This document shows, in pieces, positions 17,534 to 26,368 of a stretch of DNA of 35,075 bases. The number at the start of each line of letters is the position of its first letter. Position 1 is the first letter of the stretch. The notes under the pieces were generated by a model. It had not been told where the DNA came from. It did no database searches and saw only the letters and a program-made list of their open reading frames with translations. Position numbers and translations under genes: made by a program. Source of the stretch: Mariprofundaceae bacterium (GTDB taxonomy: Bacteria > Pseudomonadota > Zetaproteobacteria > Mariprofundales > Mariprofundaceae); contig JAUZQT010000071.1 in NCBI GenBank assembly GCA_030950825.1, positions 1 to 35,075 of the forward strand. The letters run 5' to 3'.

Positions 17534-18183
17534 AAAATATATTGGTTTTGATGATATTGGGCGTTACATCGGGATTGACATGGCAAGCTTGGAACCCACC
17601 AGAGATACAAACGCAGTTGAGACAAAATCGCTTACTTATTCCTGATATACAAGCGCCAGAAGAAACGTTATGGCGTGTTGTAACCCGTCGCATGGTTTGG
17701 AAACAAGCTGTTGCGGATATGAAAAATAGATTATTAAAAGAAGGTTTTGAGCCCGAACAGATTCAGCGGCGCGAGCCCGTTGAATTACATGCCTTTGATG
17801 ATCCTCGGACATTTAAAACACAAGCCGAAGCAAGAAAAGTGAAAGCTATGTGGGAAGAAAAAGGCATTGAAGCGGATGTTCTCAAACATCAAACGGATAA
17901 TAATAAAAGTGTTTTTAAGGTCGGTCTTGGGCGTTTCTATATCAGTGAATATGCTGAAAGAACGCAGGATCAGATTAAAAAAACCAAGCAAGCTTATAGC
18001 TATGAACGGCGCACGATTCGTATTCCGAGTTATCATTTTGTATTTCCTGCCATGCATCAAGACAAGGCTGAAAGCCTATGGAAAAGGTTGCAAAATATAG
18101 GGGTAACGGATCCAGTGATTGTTCAGCAGCGCGAATTTGATAAACTTTATACCAGCAAATCAGCGAATCGATCAAATAAATAA
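17530..18183 (+). CDS. Exported SPOR-domain-like protein
   Basis: 217 residues. The N terminus [20 protein letters not shown] is a membrane anchor or signal peptide. The middle, roughly residues 83-150 ([20 protein letters not shown] through [20 protein letters not shown]), has the spacing and phrases of a SPOR domain, which binds denuded peptidoglycan at division sites. The similarity is moderate, and sequences outside it are not recognised. It is coupled to coaX by a four-base overlap, and its 3' end overlaps the 3' end of carA on the other strand by 37 bases. A role at the cell wall is inference. Confidence 0.6.
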   Translation: MKNILVLMILGVTSGLTWQAWNPPEIQTQLRQNRLLIPDIQAPEETLWRVVTRRMVWKQAVADMKNRLLKEGFEPEQIQRREPVELHAFDDPRTFKTQAEARKVKAMWEEKGIEADVLKHQTDNNKSVFKVGLGRFYISEYAERTQDQIKKTKQAYSYERRTIRIPSYHFVFPAMHQDKAESLWKRLQNIGVTDPVIVQQREFDKLYTSKSANRSNK

Positions 18184-19271
18184 TCTGCATCTTGTGGGCC
18201 AGGGCTGGCCTCAGGGTGATATTGCACTGAAAAGACAGATTTATCTTTCACGCATAATCCTTCAATGGTTCCATCAAATAAAGAACGGTGGGTAATTTCA
18301 ACATTGCTAGGAATGGCATCGTCGGATACGGCAAAGCCATGGTTTTGGCTGGTAATTTCAATTTTCCCTGTGGTTTCATCTTTGACGGGATGATTGCCAC
18401 CACGATGTCCAAATTTCAGTTTAAATGTTTGTAAGCCTAAAGCTTGCGATAACAGTTGGTGCCCCATGCAAATGCCAAAGATCGGTGTGTCAGTATCCAA
18501 TAAGGCACGAATAGTATCCACTGCATAAGCCACGGCAGATGGATCACCTGGGCCATTGGATAAAAATATTCCATCAGGATTCATTGCCAAGACTTCTTCA
18601 GCAGAGGTTTGTGCTGGCACAATGGAAACTTTTATTCCACGATCTGCCAACTTCCGAAAAATATTGCGCTTGCAGCCAAAGTCAAATGCCACAACATGTT
18701 TGTTTATCGTCGGTTTTGTATAGGCTGCACGATCAAGGTTATAGGTTCCTTGCTGCCATGTTGAAACATGATCACAACTCACTTGCCCTACCAAATCACG
18801 ACCTTCCAGCCCAATCCAACCCCTAGCTTTTGTCACCGCATCTTCGTCCGACATACCATCTGAAACAATCACGCCATGTTGTGCGCCATGGTTACGCAAG
18901 TGCCGAACCAAGGCTCGTGTATCAATATCTGCAATGCCAACCACTGATTTGCTACTTAGCCAGCTAGCCAAGTCTTGCTCGGATCGGTAATTTGATGTTT
19001 GACGTGCAGGTGCTCGCACAATCAAGCCGCGCACAGCGATATTATCAGATTCCATATCCTGCGCATTGACACCCACATTACCAATATGTGGGTAGGTGAA
19101 TGTCATGATTTGATCCGTATAAGAAGGATCTGTTAGAATTTCTTGGTAACCAGTCAGTGATGTATTAAAGCAGACTTCGCCGACGGTATGCCCTATTTTT
19201 CCCAATGCCACGCCTCGAAAAATACGACCATCTGCCAATGCTAAAATTGCCTGTGTGTCACTCATGCGCAT
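18147..19271 (-). CDS. carA: Carbamoyl-phosphate synthase small subunit
   Basis: The glutaminase subunit that supplies ammonia to CarB for arginine and pyrimidine synthesis; 374 residues, normal length. The N-terminal domain shows [14 protein letters not shown] and [17 protein letters not shown]. The class I amidotransferase domain has the nucleophile C268 in FGICMGHQ and the H352/E354 pair in [13 protein letters not shown]-like context LSNGPGDP is also present. Two ATGs (19271 and 19265) are possible; both follow GAGGT. carB is not downstream: the next gene faces it tail to tail, overlapping by 37 bases. Confidence 0.96.
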   Translation of the reverse strand: MRMSDTQAILALADGRIFRGVALGKIGHTVGEVCFNTSLTGYQEILTDPSYTDQIMTFTYPHIGNVGVNAQDMESDNIAVRGLIVRAPARQTSNYRSEQDLASWLSSKSVVGIADIDTRALVRHLRNHGAQHGVIVSDGMSDEDAVTKARGWIGLEGRDLVGQVSCDHVSTWQQGTYNLDRAAYTKPTINKHVVAFDFGCKRNIFRKLADRGIKVSIVPAQTSAEEVLAMNPDGIFLSNGPGDPSAVAYAVDTIRALLDTDTPIFGICMGHQLLSQALGLQTFKLKFGHRGGNHPVKDETTGKIEITSQNHGFAVSDDAIPSNVEITHRSLFDGTIEGLCVKDKSVFSVQYHPEASPGPQDADYLFDRFADLLV

Positions 19272-19330
19272 ATACCTCAGAAAAAGACTCGCCGCAGGGT
19301 ATGAAAAACGCCGTTAAAAGTCGAGCAACA

Positions 19331-20218
19331 TCACGCATTTTCCATACTATCAGGGGAAACCAGCCGAGCTGTCGCAATCAATGCTCCCAAGCAGCCTAAA
19401 AATGCACCACCCGCTAATAACGGAAACAATAAGCTGGCAATATGCAGCTCAATAGCTGAATCTGCCAGCCATTCACTGCTTCCCCAAACCCAAGGCCACA
19501 GCAATAACCAAGCAAGTAGGCCTGCTGTAGCACCCAAAAGCATGCCTTCCAATACAAATGGCATACGTACAAACCATTCTTTGGCTCCCATAAGGCGCAT
19601 CAAATGCACTTCATCGGCGCGTGCCAATAAAATCATGCGCAATGTATTGGATACAATCAGCGACATGGCTAAAATTAATAAGACTGTGGCAAACCATACA
19701 AATTGTTCGATTTTGTTTAAAATATCACGCATACTTAATAATTTTAATTCATCCTGATTGATATCTGCATGTGTGCGTTTTACAACATCACGCACATCAT
19801 CAATAACAAAATGGTTTTCTTCATGTTTCAATAGATGTACAAGCAATGTTTCTGGCAAACGCTCGGCCAGCGTATCAACATTGAGTTGGCTGCCGCCCAA
19901 CCATTGTTGCATCCATTCTGCTGAATTTTCACGTGCTACATAACTTACTTTTTGCACGCCATCCACGGCTTCTAAATTTTCCTGTAAAGCCTTGAGTTCT
20001 TTTTTGTGTTCTTGGGGTAAATAAACATGCAATACGACTTGTTGCTGCCATGCTCCAACCCATTGCCCTGTTGCCTGTAAACCCATCCACACCGAACCCA
20101 AAGCCCAAAGCGATACAGCCACAATGATTAAAGCTAGGTATTGGTGAATGCCAAAGGGGGGAATATTCATACCACCTGGAAGGTGAATGTTGACGGGTTC
20201 ATTTTTTTTAACGGGCAT
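19331..20218 (-). CDS. ftsX: Cell division protein FtsX
   Basis: The membrane subunit of the FtsEX complex, which controls peptidoglycan hydrolases at the septum; 295 residues. Four hydrophobic segments are visible: one near residues 28-46, then three in the C-terminal half (about FATVLLILAMSLIVSN, LLGATAGLLAWLLLWPWVW and LLFPLLAGGAFLGCLGALI). The loop after the first helix is the periplasmic domain. The MRLMGAKEWFVRMPFVLEG stretch is typical of FtsX. The ATG at 20218 overlaps the end of ftsE by 11 bases and is preferred over an upstream methionine at 20245. Confidence 0.9.
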   Translation of the reverse strand: MPVKKNEPVNIHLPGGMNIPPFGIHQYLALIIVAVSLWALGSVWMGLQATGQWVGAWQQQVVLHVYLPQEHKKELKALQENLEAVDGVQKVSYVARENSAEWMQQWLGGSQLNVDTLAERLPETLLVHLLKHEENHFVIDDVRDVVKRTHADINQDELKLLSMRDILNKIEQFVWFATVLLILAMSLIVSNTLRMILLARADEVHLMRLMGAKEWFVRMPFVLEGMLLGATAGLLAWLLLWPWVWGSSEWLADSAIELHIASLLFPLLAGGAFLGCLGALIATARLVSPDSMENA

Positions 20219-20894
20219 AAGAATCCTCCACCAAAGCACCAGCATGTAATTGTACGATCCGCCCAGGATGTGATTTTAATAAATGTAAATCATGGGTTGC
20301 CATGATAACCGTAGTGCCCAGTTGATTGAGACCCATCAATAAATTTAGCACATGGCGTGCTGTATCTTCATCCAAATTGCCTGTTGGTTCATCGGCCAAG
20401 ACCACGGGAGGAGTGGCCATCATGGCCCGTGCAATGGCGATTCGTTGTTGCTCACCACCTGACAAAGCTTCGGGGTATGACCATAAGCGATCTTCTAGGC
20501 GAACAAATTCTAAAACTTTCCGTACACGTGGAATCAGACGATCTTTATTCCAGCCTTGAACACGCAGTGGCAAAGCAACATTTTCAAATACAGTGCGTGA
20601 GAAAAGCAAGCGGTGATCCTGAAATACAATGCCTGTCCGCCGCCGTACTGTCCGCACTGTTCCCATATTAGCTTTCCGCATATCGGTATTTTGTACGTGG
20701 AGTTGCCCTGATGTTGGGCGAAAACCACCATAAAACATGCGTAATAGTGATGACTTCCCAGCCCCACTTTCACCTGTGAGGTAAACAAACTGTCCTTGTT
20801 TGATGCTTAGGTTGACACCCGACAATGCAACTTTTCCTGTTGGGTAGCGCAGCATAAGTTGCTGCATATCGATGATGTTTTTGCGCTCTGACAT
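20208..20894 (-). CDS. ftsE: Cell division ATP-binding protein FtsE
   Basis: ABC ATPase, 228 residues. Walker [10 protein letters not shown] starts at residue 41. The signature [14 protein letters not shown], Walker [14 protein letters not shown] and the H-loop MATHD are all present. It partners FtsX, encoded next with an overlapping start. The ATG at 20894 gives the normal N terminus; the longer frame to 20954 would run into the divergent gene's promoter. The divergent zinc-ribbon gene starts 76 bases away. Confidence 0.95.
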   Translation of the reverse strand: MSERKNIIDMQQLMLRYPTGKVALSGVNLSIKQGQFVYLTGESGAGKSSLLRMFYGGFRPTSGQLHVQNTDMRKANMGTVRTVRRRTGIVFQDHRLLFSRTVFENVALPLRVQGWNKDRLIPRVRKVLEFVRLEDRLWSYPEALSGGEQQRIAIARAMMATPPVVLADEPTGNLDEDTARHVLNLLMGLNQLGTTVIMATHDLHLLKSHPGRIVQLHAGALVEDSYAR

Positions 20895-20970
20895 GCCAAA
20901 ACAGTAGCGTATATGCCAGCAATTGCACCCCCCTACTGACAAACATGCTTTCAAGCTTCAGCATGCCGCC

Positions 20971-21696
20971 ATGTTTGTCTCCTGTCCGCAATGTAAAGCG
21001 CAATATCTACTTGAAGCGAATATTAAAAATGTCATTTTGATTTGTCACCGTTGCGACACTGAATTCAGTAGTGAGCCAGATATCAAAGACGGCGCTCATA
21101 GCCCAAACATTGCCGCACGACCTGAGTTGCGTCTTGACTCTGGTAATGAAGTGTTGGCCGTCATGCCATTGCCTGAAAAAATGGTTCTTCCCAAACGTGG
21201 TAAAGTACGCGTATGGCCTTGGCTTATACTGGTTTTATTATGTGCTGCTGGCTTGGGCATTTGGAATAATCAAAACCAATGGCTATCGCAGCCTTGGGTG
21301 CGCAGCCTGATGATGAATGTGAAGCTACCAATTACCCCTGAGGCAAGAGATTGGGAGCTTGTGGAAGAAAGTTTGAATAGCCAATGGGTGGATCGCCAAG
21401 ATGGTAGCCGTGTGCTGGTTGTGAGTGGTTATATTCACAATCGTTTACTGAGTGATCAAATACCTCCCAGCCTACGTGTTCGCTTTTTTGACGTGCCGCA
21501 TAGTAGCGCTGTTGATACACGCAGTGTAGCTATTTATGAGCCGCCCAGTTTAGTCGCAATACAGCACGCACCCTACCTGCCCCCACCGATAGACCAAGTT
21601 CCTGTCAGTGCCGGTGGACAGCGTGCTTTTACATTGATTCTTGAAAATATACCCGAGCAATATCAAGAAATATCTATGAGTATTTCTGTTCCTTAG
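20971..21696 (+). CDS. Zinc-ribbon membrane protein (MJ0042 finger, DUF3426-like)
   Basis: 241 residues. The N-terminal zinc ribbon MFVSCPQCKAQYLL ... CHRC has C5, C8, C25 and C28. A single transmembrane helix follows (WPWLILVLLCAAGLGIW, about 84-100). The C-terminal domain, about residues 120-240, has the DUF3426 look: a beta-rich part with VLVVSGYIHNRL and FTLILENIP. The zinc ribbon would be cytoplasmic and the rest periplasmic. Its function is unknown. The ATG at 20971 is chosen because MFVSCPQC is the usual start; an in-frame ATG at 20923 would extend into the ftsE promoter region. Confidence 0.8.
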   Translation: MFVSCPQCKAQYLLEANIKNVILICHRCDTEFSSEPDIKDGAHSPNIAARPELRLDSGNEVLAVMPLPEKMVLPKRGKVRVWPWLILVLLCAAGLGIWNNQNQWLSQPWVRSLMMNVKLPITPEARDWELVEESLNSQWVDRQDGSRVLVVSGYIHNRLLSDQIPPSLRVRFFDVPHSSAVDTRSVAIYEPPSLVAIQHAPYLPPPIDQVPVSAGGQRAFTLILENIPEQYQEISMSISVP

Positions 21697-21738
21697 GAAT
21701 GGAAATTGTGACGCTAACCATCCGCTCTGTATTTTTTA

Positions 21739-22164
21739 TTATAAGGGTATTTTGTTGGGTAATTGAACAGCGAATTGATGAATCATGTTTCTTAATTCTT
21801 TTTGGACAGGGGGTAAGGCATGGCCCGGGCTGTCAATGAAAAAAACATCACCGCGCTGTTGATGCTTTAAACCTTGTAAGAGCGTGATGCTGCGCATGAA
21901 ACGTGCGGTGTTTTCCTGGCCTAAATGATTGTGCCATTGCTGCATGTCCATACGTATCGAAGGCATTTCCAATCCGCCGATGTGTAGGGAAAAACACACA
22001 AATACCGTATCCTTCATTACGGAATGAATGCTCAAATGAAGCATTTTCTCATCACACGACCAAGGCAAGCCGATTTCTTGCCAATCATTTAATAAAACGG
22101 AATAAAACTCGCGATGGGCGCCATCACAAAGAAGGTAAAAATCATTTAAACGGGTTGTTTTCAT
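21739..22164 (-). CDS. Hypothetical protein
   Basis: 141 residues, not recognised. The sequence MKTTRLNDFYLLCDGAHREF is soluble in character, with no signal peptide, membrane segment or metal motif. It contains alternating strand-like stretches (TVFVCFSLHIGGLEM) and a helical end (QKELRNMIHQFAVQL). It sits downstream of ispF on the same strand but is separated from it by the inserted element at 22194-22353, so it may have been cut off from that operon. The composition resembles neighbouring genes, so it is likely real. Confidence 0.55.
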   Translation of the reverse strand: MKTTRLNDFYLLCDGAHREFYSVLLNDWQEIGLPWSCDEKMLHLSIHSVMKDTVFVCFSLHIGGLEMPSIRMDMQQWHNHLGQENTARFMRSITLLQGLKHQQRGDVFFIDSPGHALPPVQKELRNMIHQFAVQLPNKIPL

Positions 22165-22193
22165 AAGTTTAATCCAAGGGGCTCACAGGTTTA

Positions 22194-22353
22194 GGAACGG
22201 GAATTAAATAACTTACGCAATTCAAACTTGTCTTTTTACCCAGCATCGGCGTTGCAAAAAAAACTTACATAGCAGACTATGCTTCGCTTTTTGCGCCTTG
22301 ATGCTGAATAAAAATCCTCGCTTTAAATGCACAAGTTATTTAATTCCCGTTCC
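22194..22353. mobile_element. 160-bp MITE-like element, family 2, with target duplication
   Basis: Perfect 21-base terminal inverted repeats begin GGAACGGGAATTAAATAACT, at 22194-22214 and 22333-22353. They are flanked by a direct TTA on each side (22191-22193 and 22354-22356), as for a three-base target duplication. The whole element is an imperfect palindrome: arms of about 70 bases pair around a small centre CATAGCAGACTATG. No coding frame is present. The right end overlaps ispF and provides its last codons and TAA stop. A half-copy is at 12418-12480. Confidence 0.8.
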
Positions 22354-22843
22354 TTAATTCTCGTTCATATATGTTGAATAATAGCACCACTGCTTGTGCA
22401 GCGATGCCTTCGCCACGGCCTGTGAAACCAAGTTTTTCTGTTGTTGTTGCTTTGATATTACACGCATCTTGGTGGATCCCCAGCAAGTCAGCCAGACATA
22501 TTCGCATATCGATAATATACGGTGACAGCTTCGGTTTTTGCGCAATCACGGTGGCATCCAGATTGCCGACCTTCAAGCCATGTTTGGCCAAGCTATGCAT
22601 GACTTTATGCAGTAGTTTTGTGCTATCAATGCCTGCATATTGTGGGTCGTTATCAGGAAAATGATGGCCAATGTCGCCCAAGCCAGCGGCACCAAGCAAG
22701 GCATCACATATGGCATGAATCAGTACATCAGCATCTGAGTGCCCAGCCAGACCAAGGTGATAGGGTATTTCAATACCACCTAGGATCAGTGCTCTATTTT
22801 CTGCAAAGGCGTGCACATCGAAGCCCTGACCAATTCGCATCAT
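22340..22843 (-). CDS. ispF: 2-C-methyl-D-erythritol 2,4-cyclodiphosphate synthase
   Basis: An MEP-pathway enzyme of isoprenoid synthesis; 167 residues. Zinc ligands lie in GFDVHAF (D9, H11), with a further histidine in the [20 protein letters not shown] region, and the family stretches [19 protein letters not shown] and [19 protein letters not shown] are all clear. The ATG overlaps the ispD stop. The C terminus ...RELRNGN is partly encoded by the inserted element. Removing that element and one TTA would give ...RELNL with a TGA stop two codons later, so the catalytic part is intact. Confidence 0.93.
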   Translation of the reverse strand: MMRIGQGFDVHAFAENRALILGGIEIPYHLGLAGHSDADVLIHAICDALLGAAGLGDIGHHFPDNDPQYAGIDSTKLLHKVMHSLAKHGLKVGNLDATVIAQKPKLSPYIIDMRICLADLLGIHQDACNIKATTTEKLGFTGRGEGIAAQAVVLLFNIYERELRNGN

Positions 22844-23550
22844 AACATGCCCTCTGTTAACGTTTTTTCTATCTGTGTTAGCTGTGTCTGCATCCATAAC
22901 AAGTCACCTTTAGTGGTGATCTTTCGGTTATTTACATCACCCTGAGATACATAAACAGCAAAGCCAGCGGCTTCCAATACTGAAGCATCATCCGTATGCA
23001 AATGCAAACGCTTACATTCTTGTTTTAGCGCTTGTTCAAACCATGCCCGACGTGCTACTTGTGGGGTTTGCACGGCTCGCAAATATGTGCGATTGGGGGT
23101 ATCGATGACACGCCCATCTTCTGAAATTCGTTTAATCGTGTCGTTTACCGCAAAGCCAGGGATGGCCGCTCCATGCATCTCAGCCATATCCAAGACATCC
23201 ATCAACACATGTTTTGAGGTCAATGGTCGTGCCGCATCATGCACAGCAACCATATCAATATCATCGGGCAAAGCAGCGAGGCCTTTTTGCATCGAAATGG
23301 CGCGTTCAGCACCGCCATATATCGCAGGCAGCAATTGGAAAGGAAAGCTGTGTCCAGACACAGTATTGGAAAACAGCATGTCACCTTCAGCGATGACGGG
23401 CTGCACGATGGTAATGCGAGGTTCCTGAGATAGGCTTTGTAAGGTGTGCAGTAGAATCTCCTGCCCACATACTTTGACATATTGTTTGGCAAGCGCACCA
23501 CCGAAACGTGTGCCACGCCCAGCCGCTAACAATAATACAGCAATTTTCAT
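22840..23550 (-). CDS. ispD: 2-C-methyl-D-erythritol 4-phosphate cytidylyltransferase
   Basis: Adds CMP to methylerythritol phosphate in isoprenoid synthesis; 236 residues. The N-terminal nucleotide-binding motif is [34 protein letters not shown] and [14 protein letters not shown] follow, all typical for IspD. The ATG at 23550 is chosen over 23571 because the likely transcription start (from the promoter at 23574-23602) falls between them. ispF follows with an ATGA overlap, giving consecutive-pathway genes in one unit (IspE, the step between, is not here). Confidence 0.94.
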   Translation of the reverse strand: MKIAVLLLAAGRGTRFGGALAKQYVKVCGQEILLHTLQSLSQEPRITIVQPVIAEGDMLFSNTVSGHSFPFQLLPAIYGGAERAISMQKGLAALPDDIDMVAVHDAARPLTSKHVLMDVLDMAEMHGAAIPGFAVNDTIKRISEDGRVIDTPNRTYLRAVQTPQVARRAWFEQALKQECKRLHLHTDDASVLEAAGFAVYVSQGDVNNRKITTKGDLLWMQTQLTQIEKTLTEGML

Positions 23551-23573
23551 CCCAAAATCCGATATTGACATTG

Positions 23574-23602
23574 AATACAGACTATCATGTTGGATAGGTC
23601 AA
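23574..23602 (-). promoter_or_regulatory. Sigma-70-like promoter for ispD-ispF
   Basis: Reading the minus strand, TTGACC (23597-23602) and TGTATT (23574-23579) are separated by 17 bases. The expected transcription start is about 23567, leaving a leader of about 17 bases before the ATG at 23550. Confidence 0.45.
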
Positions 23603-23713
23603 GCGATTGCGGTATGTACTGAATGTCAAAGTTGATTCCTAGGTTCATAGTGGGAATTGTGAACCATTAAGTCATAAGGGTCACGCAAAGAATAAACCAT
23701 CCGAATGCTGCTG

Positions 23714-26026
23714 TTAGCTTTTTTGTAGCGTTCCCATAATATATTGCATCATTTTCTGTGGTTCAATAGGCTTGCTTAAAAAAGTATCCATCCCCGCATC
23801 CAAGCATGTTTGCTGAACATCCTCCAAAGCATGGGCACTCAAACCAATAATGTATGTTCGAGGTTTGTTTTTTTCTTTTTCGTATTGGCGTATTTTCTTG
23901 GTTAACACTAGGCCATCAATGCCAGGCATACGCAAATCAAGCAGGATTAGGTCGTAGGATTGTTGTTGAAATAAACGCCAAGCCTCACGCCCATCTTTTG
24001 CCAAATCGGCTTCGACCCCTGACTTTTTAAGGCGTTTCAACGCTATGCGCTGGCTGATTGGATCATCTTCGGCCAGTAAAACTTTGCAGCATTGTAAATG
24101 ATTTTGAACAGATTTCTCAAAATTTGTTCGTGCTTCGATAAGGACATCACCAGCATTGGCAGCATCCAACGAGCATGAGATAACATCTGAATCATACGAG
24201 CATGGGAACCTGAAATTAAAGGTACTGCCTTCACCCAGCTTGCTTTCAATACGAATATCTCCCAGCATTTCTTGAACCAGACGTTTGGCGATGGTTGTGC
24301 CTAAGCCTGTGCCGCTGTGCTGACTTTGCATTAAGTTTGAAACTTGTGTGAAAGGCTCAAAAATAGTATCGATATCTTCTTTTGAGATGCCTATGCCCGT
24401 ATCTTTTACACGAATATCCAGCCATGTTTTATCTAATTTTTGCAACCCTTTTATATGAATATGCACGCCGCCTTTTTCCGTGAATTTCACGGCATTGCCC
24501 ACGAGGTTTACGAGCACTTGGCGAATTCGGACCTCGTCACCCAGTATGACCATTGGGACAGCTTGCATTTCAGCCGTTAGAGTAATGTCCTTATGTTTTA
24601 CCGCGACAACAAATGTTCGCAAGACATCAATAAGACAATCTTTGATATGAACAGGGCTATTTTTTAAGCGAAGTTTTCCTGCTTCAACTTTGGATAAATC
24701 CAAAATATCATTGACCAAAGCTTGCAATGATTGTGCGGATTGTTGCACCAGACTGAAATCTTGTCGTTGTTCTGGGTGGATACCCGACCGCATTAAATCA
24801 AGCAGCCCAATCATGCCATGGAGTGGGGTTCGAAGCTCGTGGCTCATCACGGATAGAAATTCGCTTTTGGCTGTTAATGCTTGTTCAGCCTGCTGTTTTG
24901 CATCAATAAGTTTTACTTCCATGTATTTTCGTTCCTCAATTTCTTTCAGTAGTTTGCCAGTACTTCGTAGAATTGCTGAGCGTTGCATAATCCAGTGCAA
25001 GGTAAGGAAAATAACCAGCAATATTAAAAAGAAGACGCATATTTTCCAAGCCGATGTTTCAAGAACATCCTGCAAGACAATTTTTTTATGGTATAAAAAA
25101 CCATAAAGTGAAAAATCTTTGGGTAACAAACCAAATGTTTGATAAGTCCGTACAATACTTTGCCAGCGGTCGGGATTGATATAACCAATTTGAACCATAT
25201 CAGAATGCATTAAACGTGAAATTTTGCGTGCCTCAAACGCCAAATGCTCACGGCTTTTGTGTTGGCTGTTGTATTTCTTTAAAATAGTATCAATGGCTTG
25301 GTCAGGATGTTTTAAGGCTTCATTCCAGCCTCTTAGTGTTGCTTGTAAAACGCGCTCTACACGATCAGGGTGAAAATCCAGTTCACTTGAAGTTGTGATC
25401 AGCATATCACCATAAAAGTCCACGCCGTAGTCTTGCGGATGGAATTCGTGAAACGCAAAGGCGCGTTTTCTTAATAAAAAAGGTTCGTTGGAAATATAGC
25501 TTGGCCATGCACTGGTTTTACCAGATAGTAAATCATCTATCGAGCCAGTATCTTGTTGAATCACCTCTTTGTTATTGTAGTCAATGCCTGCCTTTTTTAG
25601 CATCGCGATAAGTTCAATACGGATCTTAGAAATCATAACGGCTTGGCCGCGTAACTCAGCAAGCTTGTTGATGGCTTGAGGGGTTATAAGCTCCATGGCC
25701 GAATGTTGAAAAATATTTGCCAAAACGACAACGGGGAAACCTTCGTTTTTATAAAGAAGTACCCCCGTATCGGCGACAGCATATTGTACAGCACCCTCTA
25801 CGAGCGCTTGTATGGGATCTTTATCTGAGGTGCCTTCAATGAGTTCAACTTGAAAGCCTGCATCTTTATAATAGCCTTTTTCAAGTGCGACGATGTAACC
25901 CGCAGATTGAAATTGATGCATCCATTTTAAGTGAATTTTGACGTTTTCGAGTGCAAGCGCGGGAGAGCTCATCAGTAGACTGATGAAACAAGCTGCTATC
26001 AGGGGAAAAAAGCGCATGACATTCAT
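23714..26026 (-). CDS. Hybrid sensor histidine kinase with NMT1-type periplasmic binding domain
   Basis: 770 residues. A signal peptide (about 1-26, ending ALALE) leads to an NMT1/THI5-like substrate-binding domain (about 27-255; VKIHLKWMHQFQSAGYIVAL, YYKDAGFQVELIEG). Such domains usually bind thiamine-pyrimidine-like or other small nitrogen compounds. A transmembrane helix lies at 327-346. The dimerisation box is SVMSHELRTPLHGMIG with H396. The ATPase part has NLVGNAVKFTEKGG, KDTGIGIS and GTGLGTTIAKRL. The receiver domain has LLAEDDPISQ, a phospho-accepting D697 (LLDLRMPGIDG) and LSKPIEP. It is an atypical hybrid kinase fused to its own ligand-binding protein. It is divergent from the MotA-like gene; the ligand is unknown. 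Confidence 0.88.
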   Translation of the reverse strand: MNVMRFFPLIAACFISLLMSSPALALENVKIHLKWMHQFQSAGYIVALEKGYYKDAGFQVELIEGTSDKDPIQALVEGAVQYAVADTGVLLYKNEGFPVVVLANIFQHSAMELITPQAINKLAELRGQAVMISKIRIELIAMLKKAGIDYNNKEVIQQDTGSIDDLLSGKTSAWPSYISNEPFLLRKRAFAFHEFHPQDYGVDFYGDMLITTSSELDFHPDRVERVLQATLRGWNEALKHPDQAIDTILKKYNSQHKSREHLAFEARKISRLMHSDMVQIGYINPDRWQSIVRTYQTFGLLPKDFSLYGFLYHKKIVLQDVLETSAWKICVFFLILLVIFLTLHWIMQRSAILRSTGKLLKEIEERKYMEVKLIDAKQQAEQALTAKSEFLSVMSHELRTPLHGMIGLLDLMRSGIHPEQRQDFSLVQQSAQSLQALVNDILDLSKVEAGKLRLKNSPVHIKDCLIDVLRTFVVAVKHKDITLTAEMQAVPMVILGDEVRIRQVLVNLVGNAVKFTEKGGVHIHIKGLQKLDKTWLDIRVKDTGIGISKEDIDTIFEPFTQVSNLMQSQHSGTGLGTTIAKRLVQEMLGDIRIESKLGEGSTFNFRFPCSYDSDVISCSLDAANAGDVLIEARTNFEKSVQNHLQCCKVLLAEDDPISQRIALKRLKKSGVEADLAKDGREAWRLFQQQSYDLILLDLRMPGIDGLVLTKKIRQYEKEKNKPRTYIIGLSAHALEDVQQTCLDAGMDTFLSKPIEPQKMMQYIMGTLQKS

Positions 26027-26151
26027 TCCCCGTATTTATAGCACATATTACTGAATGATGCCAAGTATGCGTTTTATCGACGCTGGTTCGTGTTATTTAT
26101 TTACGGTGCCTTAGCCTGAATAATTCAGATTAGATAGGAATATCGACCCAG

Positions 26152-26182
26152 GAGCACACGGGGGGGAGGGGGAGGCGTGCTC
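26152..26182. other. G-rich hairpin, possible G-quadruplex
   Basis: GAGCAC (26152-26157) and GTGCTC (26177-26182) bracket a tract of seven G, A, five G, A, two G. The tract can form a two-tier quadruplex, or a hairpin loop, on the plus strand. Confidence 0.4.
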
Positions 26183-26280
26183 ACCGAGCCGATAAACCGT
26201 TGGGGTGTATCCAGCTTCTTTTTAAGGTTACCGGATATGGTTATTAGTCTAGCATAAAAAAAAGTATATGGTGCAAGATG

Positions 26281-26296
26281 CAAAAATATATTTTTG
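26281..26296. promoter_or_regulatory. Perfect 16-base palindrome
   Basis: CAAAAATATATTTTTG, self-complementary, about 70 bases upstream of the MotA-like start. It may be an operator. This is a suggestion only. Confidence 0.35.
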
Positions 26297-26368
26297 TACT
26301 GGTGGGCATAGAGGGTGAGCGGCGTGTATAGTGCTGTAGTTTGGGGTGCATAAGGTAGAGGGGTCAAT

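Larger units (their letters stand above)
26027..26368. other. Divergent regulatory gap with motifs
   Basis: A 342-base gap between two diverging genes. It holds TTAGCCTGAATAATTCAG (26111-26128), a G-rich hairpin (26152-26182) and a perfect 16-base palindrome CAAAAATATATTTTTG (26281-26296). The rest is AT-rich and likely contains promoters of both genes, but no -35/-10 pair stands out. The ribosome binding site for the plus gene is GAGGGG before ATG 26369. Confidence 0.55.
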
